A stretch of 64,000 nt of DNA, from positions 558,001 to 622,000 of the forward strand of contig NZ_JAHRCY010000002.1 in assembly GCF_019083965.1 (NCBI RefSeq), in the 5' to 3' direction. Of the stretch, positions 27,398 through 35,894 are shown piece after piece (position 1 is the stretch's first letter; every line of letters starts with the position of its first letter). The translations under genes were made by a program, and so were the position numbers. The notes under the pieces are model-generated. The model did not search any database, was not told where the DNA came from, and was given only the letters and a program-made list of their open reading frames with translations. This DNA comes from Catellatospora tritici (GTDB lineage Bacteria; Actinomycetota; Actinomycetes; Mycobacteriales; Micromonosporaceae).

Positions 27398-29188
27398 ATG
27401 GCTCACGGCTACGGGACTGGCGCAGGGGACTGGACTCCGTCCTCCCGGCGCGACCCGCGCGACCGCGACCCCCTGGATCCGCGCGCACCAGGCGAGACCG
27501 GGACGGGTCGACACGGCACGCAGCGGGGAGGTACCCATGACGCAGAGTCACCAGACCGCGACCGAGGTGTAGGACGCCGCCGCGCGGCCGACGCGCCCAC
27601 CTCCGGTGCCGGGGCACCGGACCGGTTCAACGGCTTCGTCGAACGCAAGCCCCCACCGCCCCGCGGTGGCACCCAGGACCGTCTCGGCACCCCCGACCGC
27701 ACCGGCCGGGGGTTCGGCCGCGACGGGGGCAGCCAGGACCGCTCCGGCACGCCCGGTCGCGGCACCCAGGACCGTGCGGGTGCGCCCGGCAGCGGCATTC
27801 CGGACCGTGCGGGTGCGCCCGGCCGGGGTGCCCAGGACCGGTCCGGCGCGCCGGGACGCGGCACCCAGGACCGTGGCGGGCTCGGCCGCGGTGGCACGTT
27901 CGACCAGGGCACACCGCCGGCACGTCCCGGCGCGCCGGTCACCGGGCCCAGCGGGTTCGAGCCAGGCCGCCGTGGTGCCGAGCCGGGCCGCGGCCAGACC
28001 CCGCCGCCGGGCACCGGCCGCCGCCCGGTCCCGGGCGGACCGGTCCCGGGTGAGCCGCCCGGCGCCCGCAACGGCGCGTTGGCCCGTCCCCGGGGCGTGG
28101 GCGACCCGCCCCCGCCGCCCGTACCGGTGGCACGCGGCGCCACCACGGCTGCGCCCCGACGCGGCGTGGAGCCGCCCACCCAGCGCCCCGGCGGGCCGGG
28201 CACGCTGCCCGCCCCCGTCTCACCGGGTCTGCCCGCGCGCCCCGGCGCCATGCCGCCCGGCCGGACGACCGCGCCCGCCAACCCGGCCAACCCGGTCCGG
28301 GTGACCCCGCCGCCGACCCGACCGGCCGTCGCGCCCCCGCCGCCGCCACCACCGCCGCAGCGCACCGGCGGGATCCGCCCGGCCGACGCCGCGAGCAGGT
28401 TCCAGCGCCTGCCGATCAACCCGAACCTGTCCAACCGGTGGAAGAAGACGCTGAGCGTGCTCGGCGTGATCGCGGTGCTCGCGGCCTGCGGGGTCGGCTC
28501 GGTCCTGATGGTGCTCGACGAGAAGAACAGCAGCGGCGCGCAGGCCAACAGCTCTCCCCCGCCCACGGCCATGCCCGTCGACATCTCCTCCCGTGAGGTC
28601 GACGGCAAGCCGTTGACCATCCAGGAGGTCTTCCCCGCGTCGAAGATCGTCATCGACGTGAACAAGCCGACCGAGGCGTACACGCTGGTCAAGTCGCAGG
28701 TGCTCAAGGACTGCCGGGCGACCACCAACGGCGACATCACCAAGCTGATCGCCAAGCTGGGCTGCAGCCAGGTCGTGCGGGGCACGCTGCGCTCGCCGAA
28801 CGGGCAGTACCTGGTCACCGGCGGCATCGTGAACCTGGACACCGTGGCCAGCGCCGAGCAGGCGTACGAGGCGATCAAGCCGATCGTCGACGCGGGCAAG
28901 GGCCGCTTCCTCGGGTACGCCCCCGACAGCAAGACCCGTCCGCTGGCGCTGTCGTCCACCCACGCCGGGTGGAACATCAAGGGCCACTACCTGGTCTACT
29001 GCGTGATCGCCCGCTCCGACGGCGACGAGATCGCAGTCGGCGACCCGTTCGCCAAGCAGATCCTGTACGACGTCATCGAGTTCTACCTGCGCGGCAAGGT
29101 CCTCGAAGACCGCGCCTACGACCCGATCACGCCCTCCGGCGCGACCGACGCCAGCGCCGCCCCCGCGTCAGCCCCGTCCGCCGGCTGA
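27398..29188 (+). CDS. single-pass membrane protein with long Pro/Gly/Arg-rich repeat region
   Basis: 596 residues. Residues 1-340 are disordered, with degenerate ~10-12-residue repeats of the type RAGAPGRGAQD in the first half (about residues 95-165) and polyproline runs later. KKTLSVLGVIAVLAACGVGSVLMVL (about 349-373) is the single TM helix, and ~220 extracytoplasmic residues follow, with three Cys (KDCRATT, LGCSQV and YLVYCVI). No catalytic motif seen. This layout resembles other actinobacterial envelope proteins that have a cytoplasmic disordered tail. ATG 27398 chosen because TACGCT lies 7 nt upstream; a GTG at 27374 is also in frame. Function unknown. Confidence 0.75.
   Translation: MAHGYGTGAGDWTPSSRRDPRDRDPLDPRAPGETGTGRHGTQRGGTHDAESPDRDRGVGRRRAADAPTSGAGAPDRFNGFVERKPPPPRGGTQDRLGTPDRTGRGFGRDGGSQDRSGTPGRGTQDRAGAPGSGIPDRAGAPGRGAQDRSGAPGRGTQDRGGLGRGGTFDQGTPPARPGAPVTGPSGFEPGRRGAEPGRGQTPPPGTGRRPVPGGPVPGEPPGARNGALARPRGVGDPPPPPVPVARGATTAAPRRGVEPPTQRPGGPGTLPAPVSPGLPARPGAMPPGRTTAPANPANPVRVTPPPTRPAVAPPPPPPPPQRTGGIRPADAASRFQRLPINPNLSNRWKKTLSVLGVIAVLAACGVGSVLMVLDEKNSSGAQANSSPPPTAMPVDISSREVDGKPLTIQEVFPASKIVIDVNKPTEAYTLVKSQVLKDCRATTNGDITKLIAKLGCSQVVRGTLRSPNGQYLVTGGIVNLDTVASAEQAYEAIKPIVDAGKGRFLGYAPDSKTRPLALSSTHAGWNIKGHYLVYCVIARSDGDEIAVGDPFAKQILYDVIEFYLRGKVLEDRAYDPITPSGATDASAAPASAPSAG
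27670..27880 (+). repeat. degenerate coding repeats (GTQDR-GxPGR type)
   Basis: Within the membrane protein gene, units encoding the pattern GxQDRxGxPGRG recur about seven times at 30-36 bp spacing (e.g. GTQDRLGTPDR, GSQDRSGTPGR, GTQDRAGAPGS, GAQDRSGAPGR). The units have diverged, so this is an old expansion. Confidence 0.7.
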
Positions 29189-29209
29189 CCGGGCCGGGCC
29201 GCCGGTCAG
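29185..29209. terminator. inverted repeat spanning two convergent stop codons
   Basis: CTGACCGG (29185-29192) and its complement (29202-29209) flank a 9-nt GC-rich loop. The arms contain the TGA stops of the repeat-rich gene and of truA. Confidence 0.5.
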
Positions 29210-30051
29210 TCCTCGGCGTCCGCGCCGGTGGTGCGGGCTCCCGCCGGGGTGCCGCGCAGGGCGCGGGTCTGCTCCGCGCGGGCGGCGAACTCGGCCGCGT
29301 CCGGGTAGCCGACCGCGACCAGGTTCAGCCCGTGCGGCGGCGCCACCACGACGTCGCTGGAGCGCTCGGTCCGGGTCAGCAACGACGCGGGCCAGTCCGG
29401 CTCCCGTCGCCCGTCCCCCACGGTCAGCATCGCGCCCACCAGGCTGCGCACCATGGCCTGGCAGAACGCGTCCGCCTGCACCGTGGCCACCAGCACCCCG
29501 TCCGGCTCGCGCCGCCAGGACAGCGCGGTGATCCAACGGATGGTGGTGGCGTGCTCCTTGCGCTTGCAGAACGCGGCGAAGTCGTGCTCGCCGCACAGTC
29601 CGGCCGCGGCCGCGTTGAGGCGGTCCAGGTCGAGCCGGCGCTGCCAGAACAGGGTGTCCAGGCGCCGCAGCGGGCTGGGACCGGCCTCGGCGTCGCTGGC
29701 GCGGTACTCGTAGCGGCGCCACAGGGCCGAGAAGCGGGCGTCGAACTCCGGCGGCACGGCGGTGGCGCGCAGCACCCGTACGTCGGCGGGCAGCAGCCCG
29801 GCCAGGCGGCGTACCAGGGTGGGCGCCAGCGCCTCCCAGCGGTCGTCGGGCAGGTCGACGTGGCAGACCTGGCCGGTGGCGTGCACCCCGGCGTCGGTGC
29901 GCCCGGCGACGGTCAGGCCGGTCGGGTTGCCGGGCCCGGCGATCCGCTCCAGCTCCGCCAGCAGCACCCCGGCCACCGTGCGCCGTCCCGGCTGGGCGGC
30001 CCAGCCGGAGAAGTCGGTGCCGTCGTACGCGACGTCCAGCCGTACCCGCAT
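29206..30051 (-). CDS. truA: tRNA pseudouridine(38-40) synthase TruA
   Basis: 281 residues. Converts uridines 38-40 of the tRNA anticodon stem to pseudouridine. LDVAYDGTDFSGWA at the start, the catalytic Asp in AGRTDAGVHA, and the C-terminal LVGAMLTVGDGRR are TruA signatures. ATG 30051 is closest to the conserved strand; an in-frame ATG at 30072 is possible. It follows rplQ, the conserved order in actinobacteria, with a strong hairpin between the two. Confidence 0.95.
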   Translation of the reverse strand: MRVRLDVAYDGTDFSGWAAQPGRRTVAGVLLAELERIAGPGNPTGLTVAGRTDAGVHATGQVCHVDLPDDRWEALAPTLVRRLAGLLPADVRVLRATAVPPEFDARFSALWRRYEYRASDAEAGPSPLRRLDTLFWQRRLDLDRLNAAAAGLCGEHDFAAFCKRKEHATTIRWITALSWRREPDGVLVATVQADAFCQAMVRSLVGAMLTVGDGRREPDWPASLLTRTERSSDVVVAPPHGLNLVAVGYPDAAEFAARAEQTRALRGTPAGARTTGADAED

Positions 30052-30077
30052 CGCCTTCTGCCCTTCCCGCAAATGGA

Positions 30078-30125
30078 CCGAAGCTCCTCCCCCGGCCGCG
30101 TGACGCGGCGGGAGAGGAGCTTCGG
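30078..30125 (-). terminator. rplQ terminator
   Basis: A long hairpin with outer arms CCGAAGCTCCTC (30078-30089) and its complement (30114-30125) and further pairing inside (CCCG/CGGG, CGCGT/ACGCG). It lies 12 bp past the rplQ stop and just upstream of truA. Confidence 0.8.
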
Positions 30126-30137
30126 GTCGGACGTGCC

Positions 30138-30629
30138 TTACTTGTCGGCGTCCGCGTCGGCAGCCGGCTCGTCGGCGGCCTCGCCGGACAGGACGGCGAC
30201 CTTGTCCTCCTGAGCAGCCTTCTTGGCCTGGGCCTTGGCGGCCTTGGCCGGCGCGGCGGGCGCCGCCACCTCGAGCTCCTCGACCAGCTCGATGATCGCC
30301 ATCGGAGCGGCGTCACCCTTGCGCGGGCCGGTCTTCACGATCCGGGTGTAACCGCCGTTGCGGTTGGCGTACCGCGGGGCGATCGTCTCGAACAGGGCCA
30401 CGAAGGTGTCCCGCTCGCCGATCGTCTTGCGGACGTCACGCCGGGCCGCGAGGTCGTCCCGCTTGGCCTTGGTGATCAGACGCTCGGCCAGCGGGCGCAG
30501 CCGCTTGGCCTTGGTCTCGGTGGTGGTGATGCGCCCGTGCTTGAACAGCGACGTGGCCAGGTTGGCCAGGATCAGCTGCTCGTGCGCGGGGCTGCCCCCG
30601 AGGCGGGGACCCTTGGTGGGCGTGGGCAT
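30138..30629 (-). CDS. rplQ: 50S ribosomal protein L17
   Basis: 163 residues. L17/bL17 lines the polypeptide exit tunnel region. The N-terminal core ([52 protein letters not shown]) is conserved. The last ~45 residues are an Ala/Lys/Glu/Asp-rich extension longer than in Escherichia coli L17 (127 aa) but usual for actinobacteria. Last gene of the alpha-type operon after rpoA. Confidence 0.96.
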   Translation of the reverse strand: MPTPTKGPRLGGSPAHEQLILANLATSLFKHGRITTTETKAKRLRPLAERLITKAKRDDLAARRDVRKTIGERDTFVALFETIAPRYANRNGGYTRIVKTGPRKGDAAPMAIIELVEELEVAAPAAPAKAAKAQAKKAAQEDKVAVLSGEAADEPAADADADK

Positions 30630-30668
30630 TGGTGCTCCTTGATGTCTTACCGAGCTGCCGAGGCAGGC

Positions 30669-31691
30669 TTACAGCTGCTCGGTCTCGCGGTAGTCGTCAG
30701 TGTCGTAGTCAGCCTCGCCGTAGGTGTCCACGACGTGCGCCGGGTCGAAGTTCGGAGCCGAGTCCTTCAGCCCCAGACCCATCCCGGCCAGCTTCATCTT
30801 GACCTCGTCGATCGACTTCTGCCCGAAGTTGCGGATGTCGAGCAGGTCCGCCTCGGTACGCCCGATGAGCTCACCAACGCTGTTGATGCCCTCGCGCTTG
30901 AGGCAGTTGTACGACCGGACGGTCAGGTCCAGCTCCTCGATCGGCAGTGCCAGGTCGGCAGCGAGCTGCGCGTCCTGCGGCGACGGGCCGATGTCGATGC
31001 CCTCGGCGGTCTCGTCCAGCTCGCGGCACAGGCCGAACAGCTCGACGAGGGTCGAGCCGGCCGAAGCCAGCGCGGTCCGCGGGGGGATGGAGGCCTTCGA
31101 CTCGACGTCGATGATCAGACGGTCGAAGTCGGTGCGCTGCTCGACACGGGTCGCCTCGACCCGGTAGGTCACCTTGAGCACCGGCGAGTAGATCGAGTCG
31201 ACCGGGATCCGGCCGATCTCGGCACCGGCGTTCTTGTTCTGCGCCGCCGTGACGTAGCCACGACCCCGCTCGACGGTCAGCTCCATGTCGAGCCGGCCCT
31301 TGCCGTTCAGGGTCGCGAGCTTGAGGTCCGGGTTGTGCACGCTGACGCCAGCCGGGGGCTGGATGTCACCGGCGGTCACGTCGCCAGGGCCCTGCTTGCG
31401 CAGGTACATGCTGACCGGCTCGTCGTGCTCCGACGAGACGCACAGGTCCTTGACGTTCATGACCAGCTCGACCACGTCCTCCTTGACACCGGGGATCGTG
31501 GTGAACTCGTGCAGCACACCGTCGATCTTGATGCTCGTGACTGCCGCGCCCGGGATCGAGCTGAGCAGCGTACGACGCAGCGAGTTGCCGAGGGTGTAGC
31601 CGAACCCGGGCTCGAGCGGCTCGATGGTGAACCGGGAGCGGGTCTCGTTGATCGTCTCTTCGGTGAGAGTCGGTCGCTGAGAGATAAGCAC
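30669..31691 (-). CDS. rpoA: DNA-directed RNA polymerase subunit alpha
   Basis: 340 residues. Nucleates polymerase assembly (N-terminal domain, ~1-230) and binds UP elements and activators (C-terminal domain, ~250-315: [37 protein letters not shown]). [28 protein letters not shown] is diagnostic. GTG start at 31691 has GGAG 7-10 nt upstream and begins LISQRPTL as in other actinobacteria. A 14-bp hairpin separates it from rpsD. Confidence 0.97.
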   Translation of the reverse strand: MLISQRPTLTEETINETRSRFTIEPLEPGFGYTLGNSLRRTLLSSIPGAAVTSIKIDGVLHEFTTIPGVKEDVVELVMNVKDLCVSSEHDEPVSMYLRKQGPGDVTAGDIQPPAGVSVHNPDLKLATLNGKGRLDMELTVERGRGYVTAAQNKNAGAEIGRIPVDSIYSPVLKVTYRVEATRVEQRTDFDRLIIDVESKASIPPRTALASAGSTLVELFGLCRELDETAEGIDIGPSPQDAQLAADLALPIEELDLTVRSYNCLKREGINSVGELIGRTEADLLDIRNFGQKSIDEVKMKLAGMGLGLKDSAPNFDPAHVVDTYGEADYDTDDYRETEQL

Positions 31692-31745
31692 TGGTGATCT
31701 CCTATACGTTGGGCATCCGCTATTTGATGCCACACGTGACGGGCC

Positions 31746-31776
31746 AGGCCGGTGCGGCAGAATGCCGCACCGGCCT
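31746..31776 (-). terminator. hairpin between rpsD and rpoA
   Basis: Arms 31746-31759 and 31763-31776 form a perfect 14-bp stem with a 3-nt loop, 10 bp past the rpsD stop. Probably a partial terminator lowering rpoA-rplQ output relative to ribosomal genes. Confidence 0.7.
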
Positions 31777-31786
31777 TGAGCACTAC

Positions 31787-32413
31787 CTACTTGGAGTAGA
31801 GCTCGACGATCAGCTGCTCCTGGACCTGGGTGTCGATCACCTGACGGGCCGGAAGCGAGTGGACCAGGACCTTGAACTGGCTGGGGATGACCTCCAGCCA
31901 CGCCGGCACGCCGCGCGAGCCGGCCTCGGCCTGCGCCACGACGAACGGGGTGAGCTGACGGGACTTGTCCCGGACCTCGACGATGTCGTGCTCGGTCACC
32001 CGGTACGACGGGATGTCGACCTTCTTGCCGTTGACCAGGAAGTGACCGTGCTTCACGACCTGACGGGCGTGGTCACGGGACTTGGCCAGGCCGGCCCGGT
32101 AGACGACGTTGTCCAGGCGCGACTCGAGGATCTGGAGCAGAACCTCACCGGTCTTGCCGGACTTGCGGTTGGCCTCTTCGTAGTAGCCGCGGAACTGCTT
32201 CTCCAGCACGCCGTAGATGCGGCGGGCCTTCTGCTTCTCACGAAGCTGCAGCAGGTACTCGGACTCCTTGGTACGACCGCGGCCGTGCTGGCCGGGCGGG
32301 AAGGGGCGCGACTCGAACGGGCACTTCGGCCCATCGCACTTGCTGCCCTTGAGGAACAGCTTGACCTTCTCGCGACGGCAACGGCGGCAGTCTGCGCCGG
32401 TGTAACGAGCCAT
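31787..32413 (-). CDS. rpsD: 30S ribosomal protein S4
   Basis: 208 residues. Primary 16S rRNA-binding protein (uS4). Starts [16 protein letters not shown] with a zinc-type Cys set (CRRC ... CDGPKCPF), so this is the zinc-binding C+ form. The S4 RNA-binding domain includes [33 protein letters not shown]. In many bacteria S4 represses its own operon; no matching leader could be confirmed here. Sits between rpsK and rpoA as in the alpha operon. Confidence 0.97.
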   Translation of the reverse strand: MARYTGADCRRCRREKVKLFLKGSKCDGPKCPFESRPFPPGQHGRGRTKESEYLLQLREKQKARRIYGVLEKQFRGYYEEANRKSGKTGEVLLQILESRLDNVVYRAGLAKSRDHARQVVKHGHFLVNGKKVDIPSYRVTEHDIVEVRDKSRQLTPFVVAQAEAGSRGVPAWLEVIPSQFKVLVHSLPARQVIDTQVQEQLIVELYSK

Positions 32414-32429
32414 TGTTTATCTATCTCCC

Positions 32430-32837
32430 TTAGACCCGGCGGCGCTTCGGCGGACGGCACCCGTTGTGCGGCTGCGGCGTGACGTCGGAGATCTGCCCGA
32501 CCTCGAGACCGGCAGCGGTCAGCGAACGGATGGCGGTCTCACGACCGGAGCCCGGACCCTTGACGAACACGTCGACCTTGCGCATGCCGTGCTCCATCGC
32601 GCGACGAGCGGCGGCCTCGGCGGCCAGCTGCGCGGCGAACGGAGTCGACTTGCGCGAGCCCTTGAAACCGACCTGGCCGGCGGAGGCCCACGAGATCACA
32701 GCACCGGTCGGGTCCGTGATGGACACGATGGTGTTGTTGAACGTGCTCTTGATGTGCGCCTGCCCGTGGGAGACGTTCTTGCGTTCCTTGCGCCGGACCT
32801 TCTTTACAGCAGCCCCGGTGCGTGCCTTGGGTGGCAT
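32430..32837 (-). CDS. rpsK: 30S ribosomal protein S11
   Basis: 135 residues. uS11 of the 30S platform. [22 protein letters not shown] and the C-terminal [18 protein letters not shown] are diagnostic; the N-terminal [17 protein letters not shown] is basic. Part of the infA-rpmJ-rpsM-rpsK-rpsD-rpoA-rplQ run. Confidence 0.97.
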   Translation of the reverse strand: MPPKARTGAAVKKVRRKERKNVSHGQAHIKSTFNNTIVSITDPTGAVISWASAGQVGFKGSRKSTPFAAQLAAEAAARRAMEHGMRKVDVFVKGPGSGRETAIRSLTAAGLEVGQISDVTPQPHNGCRPPKRRRV

Positions 32838-32880
32838 ATCTTTATGCGCTCCTTCTCGATGCGGTTGCTACGGCGCCGAA

Positions 32881-33261
32881 TTACTTCTTGCCGGGCTTCT
32901 TCTTGCCGGCCACGGTGCGCTTCGGGCCCTTGCGGGTACGAGCGTTCGTGCGGGTGCGCTGTCCACGGACAGGCAGGCCCTTGCGGTGCCGGATGCCCTC
33001 GTAGCAACCGATCTCCACCTTGCGGCGGATGTCAGCGGCGACCTCGCGGCGCAGGTCGCCTTCAACCTTGAAGTTCGCTTCGATGTAGTCACGAAGCTGG
33101 ACGACCTCTTCGTCGGTGAGGTCCTTCGCCCGCTTGTTCGGGTCGATGCCCGTGGCGGAGCACAGCTCCACCGAGCGGGTGCGGCCGATGCCGAAAATGT
33201 AGGTGAGCGCGATCTCGACCCGCTTCTCGCGGGGGAGATCGACGCCGACGAGACGTGCCAT
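32881..33261 (-). CDS. rpsM: 30S ribosomal protein S13
   Basis: 126 residues. uS13 of the 30S head, contacting P-site tRNA and the 50[27 protein letters not shown] at the start and [17 protein letters not shown] near the end are conserved, with a Lys-rich tail. A 185-bp spacer precedes it after rpmJ, containing small inverted repeats (GTTCC/GGAAC near 33381-33398) of unknown role. Confidence 0.97.
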   Translation of the reverse strand: MARLVGVDLPREKRVEIALTYIFGIGRTRSVELCSATGIDPNKRAKDLTDEEVVQLRDYIEANFKVEGDLRREVAADIRRKVEIGCYEGIRHRKGLPVRGQRTRTNARTRKGPKRTVAGKKKPGKK

Positions 33262-33446
33262 CTCTGGGCTGCTCCTCGTATATCGCGGAGGTCTGCGCCC
33301 GATCCAACCCCCTCCTGCCCAGGAGAGGCCCCGGCCTCCGACCGGGGGTTGTTCCGCGCAGCTGTCCGACGAGTCGGAGCGTTCCCGCGGCTGGAACGAG
33401 CTATTGCTGGTGGTGCTGCAACTGCCTCAGCAGGCAGGGACTGAAC

Positions 33447-33560
33447 TCAGCCCTGGCGCTGCTTGTGGCGCGGGTCGTCACAAATGATCATGACGCGGCC
33501 GTGCCGACGGATGACGCGGCACTTGTTGCAGATCTTCTTGACACTCGGCTTGACCTTCAC
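33447..33560 (-). CDS. rpmJ: 50S ribosomal protein L36
   Basis: 37 residues, ordinary length for bL36. Sequence runs [15 protein letters not shown], then [18 protein letters not shown]; the Cys/Cys/Cys/His set (CNKC, C27, H32) is the zinc-binding C+ type. GTG start at 33560 with AAAGG upstream. Lies between infA and rpsM, the standard actinobacterial order. Confidence 0.96.
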   Translation of the reverse strand: MKVKPSVKKICNKCRVIRRHGRVMIICDDPRHKQRQG

Positions 33561-33584
33561 GGCTCGCCTTTGCTGCTATTCCCA

Positions 33585-33601
33585 CCCCGGGCGACCCGGG
33601 G
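33585..33601 (-). terminator. small hairpin between infA and rpmJ
   Basis: CCCCGGG-CGA-CCCGGGG, 7-bp stem, 41 bp past infA. Possible attenuator or leader structure; weak evidence. Confidence 0.35.
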
Positions 33602-33641
33602 CAGGGAAAGACGGACACGGACTCACCCTGTGAGCCAGTGG

Positions 33642-33863
33642 TTACTTGTAGCGGTAGACGATCCGCCCGCGGGTGAGGTCGTACGGCGAGAGTTCGACGA
33701 CGACTCGGTCCTCGGGCAGGATGCGAATGTAGTGCTGACGCATCTTGCCGCTGATGTGGGCCAAGACCTTGTGGCCATTAGCGAGCTCGACCCGGAACAT
33801 TGCGTTCGGGAGTGGCTCGATAACTCGGCCCTCGATCTCGATGGCCCCGTCCTTCTTCGGCAT
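33642..33863 (-). CDS. infA: translation initiation factor IF-1
   Basis: 73 residues, OB-fold. Binds the 30S A site during initiation. [30 protein letters not shown] and the C-terminal [16 protein letters not shown] are essentially invariant in actinobacteria. A promoter candidate (TTGGTA-18-TAGACT) sits about 140 bp upstream, so infA likely starts its own transcript running into rpmJ-rpsM-rpsK-rpsD. Confidence 0.98.
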   Translation of the reverse strand: MPKKDGAIEIEGRVIEPLPNAMFRVELANGHKVLAHISGKMRQHYIRILPEDRVVVELSPYDLTRGRIVYRYK

Positions 33864-34004
33864 GTCCTCCGCTACCTGACATAGGGTGAATGGGTCGGCC
33901 CACCTGGTCCATCACGACCGGGAATCCGGCCGCGCCAGCCGCGGTTCCAACGGCTCCCGAAGCGCGGGAAGCACGAAGGAGTGGACGCGGTGCGCCGATT
34001 GGTC

Positions 34005-34034
34005 AGTCTACGCCCTGGTGGGCATCGATACCAA
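34005..34034 (-). promoter_or_regulatory. infA promoter (TTGGTA-18-TAGACT)
   Basis: Minus strand -35 TTGGTA at 34029-34034 and -10 TAGACT at 34005-34010, 18-bp spacer. Lies between map and infA, with the shared r-protein motif (34051-34068) directly upstream of the -35. Confidence 0.62.
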
Positions 34035-34050
34035 ACCGCGGTACACCAAC

Positions 34051-34068
34051 CCGCGGTCGGGTGTGTCG
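34051..34068 (-). promoter_or_regulatory. shared r-protein upstream motif, copy 3 (infA)
   Basis: Minus strand CGACACACCCGACCGCGG, one base different from the copies upstream of rpsJ and rpsL. Extended sequence can form CCGACC-GCG-GGTTGG. Unknown function. Confidence 0.6.
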
Positions 34069-34109
34069 GATCTCATCCCGTACGCACCCACGGGCGGGCG
34101 GGTGCCGGG

Positions 34110-34961
34110 TCAGGCGGCGTGGGAAGTGAGGAGGTCGCCGAGGCGGTCTCGGCCGCCGTCCTCGGCGGTGAGCACCCACACGCCGTCCTCGAACAGGCCG
34201 ATCGAGTGCTCGACGTGGGCGGCGGCGGAGCCGTCGGTGGTGACCACGGTCCAGCCGTCGGACAGCTCGACCGTACGCGCCGAACCCATCGTGATCATCG
34301 GCTCGATGGCCAGGGCCATGCCGGGGATCAGCTTCGGGCCCCGGCCAGGACGGCCGTGGTTGTGGATGTGCGGCTCCTGGTGCATCTGGGTGCCGATGCC
34401 GTGGCCGCCGTAGCCCTTGACGATGCCGTACTTGCGGTGCGTTCCGGTCGCGCGGGCATACGGTCCGCCACCGTTGCGGATCGACGACTCGATCGCGTAC
34501 GACACGTCGGTCAGCCGCCCGGTCCCGGCGCGCACCCCGCGCGCCGCCGCGGCGATGCCGGCCCACATGGAGTCCTCCGCGACCGCGGCCATGCGCAGCA
34601 GTTCGGGCCGGGTCTCCCCCACGCCCACCGTGATGGCCGCGTCGCCGTGCCAGCCGTTCAGGATCGCGCCGCAGTCGATGGAGATCAGGTCGCCCTCGGC
34701 CAGCACGTGCCTGGCGTTCGGGATGGTGTGCACGACCTGCTCGTTCACCGACGAGCAGATGCTCGCCGGGAAGCCGTGGTAGCCCTTGAAAGACGGCACC
34801 GCGCCGTGTGACCGGATCACGTCCTCGGCGACGGCGTCCAGGTCGGCCGTGCTCACGCCCGGCTTGACCGCGTCCCGGGTCGCCGCGAGCGCGGCGGCCA
34901 CGACCAGGCCCGCGGCCCGCATCAGCCGCAACTGCTCGGGAGTCTTGATCTCGATGTCCAT
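34110..34961 (-). CDS. map: type I methionine aminopeptidase
   Basis: 283 residues. Removes N-terminal Met from nascent proteins using a dinuclear metal site. Pita-bread fold with conserved GYHGFPASICSSVNEQVVH (His), SIDCGAILNGWHGDAAIT (Asp pair), YGGHGIGTQMHQEPHI (His) and LAIEPM (Glu). ATG 34961 begins MDIEIKTPEQLRLMR as in the family. Follows adk but a strong 14-bp hairpin separates them. Confidence 0.96.
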   Translation of the reverse strand: MDIEIKTPEQLRLMRAAGLVVAAALAATRDAVKPGVSTADLDAVAEDVIRSHGAVPSFKGYHGFPASICSSVNEQVVHTIPNARHVLAEGDLISIDCGAILNGWHGDAAITVGVGETRPELLRMAAVAEDSMWAGIAAAARGVRAGTGRLTDVSYAIESSIRNGGGPYARATGTHRKYGIVKGYGGHGIGTQMHQEPHIHNHGRPGRGPKLIPGMALAIEPMITMGSARTVELSDGWTVVTTDGSAAAHVEHSIGLFEDGVWVLTAEDGGRDRLGDLLTSHAA

Positions 34962-35079
34962 GTGCTGCGGCCTACGCCTTCCTGGTTGCCGTGCCTGCCG
35001 TACGTCGCGCCGCCCGCCGCCGCGCGCCGGGCGCCTGCCCGCCGCGGTCGACCGCCGACCCGCTGGGGCCCGCACGCGA

Positions 35080-35111
35080 CAACGCCCGCGGGCACCGGCC
35101 CGCGGGCGTTG
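35080..35111 (-). terminator. hairpin between adk and map
   Basis: CAACGCCCGCGGGC (35080-35093) and its exact complement (35098-35111) with a 4-nt loop; perfect 14-bp stem. Suggests that secY-adk transcripts largely end before map. Confidence 0.8.
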
Positions 35112-35170
35112 ATCAAGCTGTGTTTCGGCGGGCGGGGAGCCCACCGTCCGGGGGATCACCCCCGCCAATG

Positions 35171-35824
35171 TTACGCGCTGAACGACCGCAGCTCGTTGAT
35201 GGCCCGCTCGGTGACGTCCTCCACCGGCCCGGTGGCGTCGATCCCGACGAGCTTGCTCTGCGCGCCGTAGTGGTCGACCAGCGGCGCGGTGTCGCGGGCG
35301 TAGACCTTGAGCCGCTCGGCGATGGTCTCGGCCTTGTCGTCGTCGCGCTGGTAGAGCTCGCCGCCGCAGCGGTCGCAGACGCCCTCGTGCGAGGACGGGT
35401 CGAACTCCACGTGCCAGATCTTCTTGCAGCCGTGGCAGGTCCGCCGACCGGACAGGCGCCGGATCACCTCGTCGTTGTCGACGATCAGTTCGAGCACCAG
35501 GTCCAGCATCGCGCCGGTGTCAGCGAGGATCTTGTCCAGGGCCACGGCCTGCGGCACGGTGCGGGGGAAGCCGTCGAGCAGGAAGCCGTCGGCGGCGTCC
35601 GCCTCGGCCAGCCGGCTGCGCACCATGTTGATGGTGACCTCGTCCGGGACCAGGCCGCCCGCGTCCATGTACCGCTTGGCCTCCAGGCCGAGCGGCGTGC
35701 CCTGGGAGACGTTGGCCCGGAAGATGTCGCCCGTCGAGATCTTCGGGACGGACAGGTGCGAGGCGATGAACTCCGCCTGCGTTCCCTTGCCCGCTCCCGG
35801 CGGACCCACCAGCACAAGCCTCAT
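35171..35824 (-). CDS. adk: adenylate kinase
   Basis: 217 residues. ATP + AMP = 2 ADP. P-loop [16 protein letters not shown] region [12 protein letters not shown], and a long-form LID domain with four Cys ([15 protein letters not shown] ... [10 protein letters not shown]), i.e. a zinc-binding lid. The standard secY-adk-map order is kept. Confidence 0.97.
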   Translation of the reverse strand: MRLVLVGPPGAGKGTQAEFIASHLSVPKISTGDIFRANVSQGTPLGLEAKRYMDAGGLVPDEVTINMVRSRLAEADAADGFLLDGFPRTVPQAVALDKILADTGAMLDLVLELIVDNDEVIRRLSGRRTCHGCKKIWHVEFDPSSHEGVCDRCGGELYQRDDDKAETIAERLKVYARDTAPLVDHYGAQSKLVGIDATGPVEDVTERAINELRSFSA

Positions 35825-35894
35825 TACCGCACCTCACACAAAAGGGCGAGCCGGTGACGCGCGAACGCGCCACCGACCCGATGCGCCCGGATGA

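Noticed and set aside
27670..27880. CRISPR array
   Set aside because: Repeats are in frame, degenerate and coding; there are no constant repeats with unique spacers.
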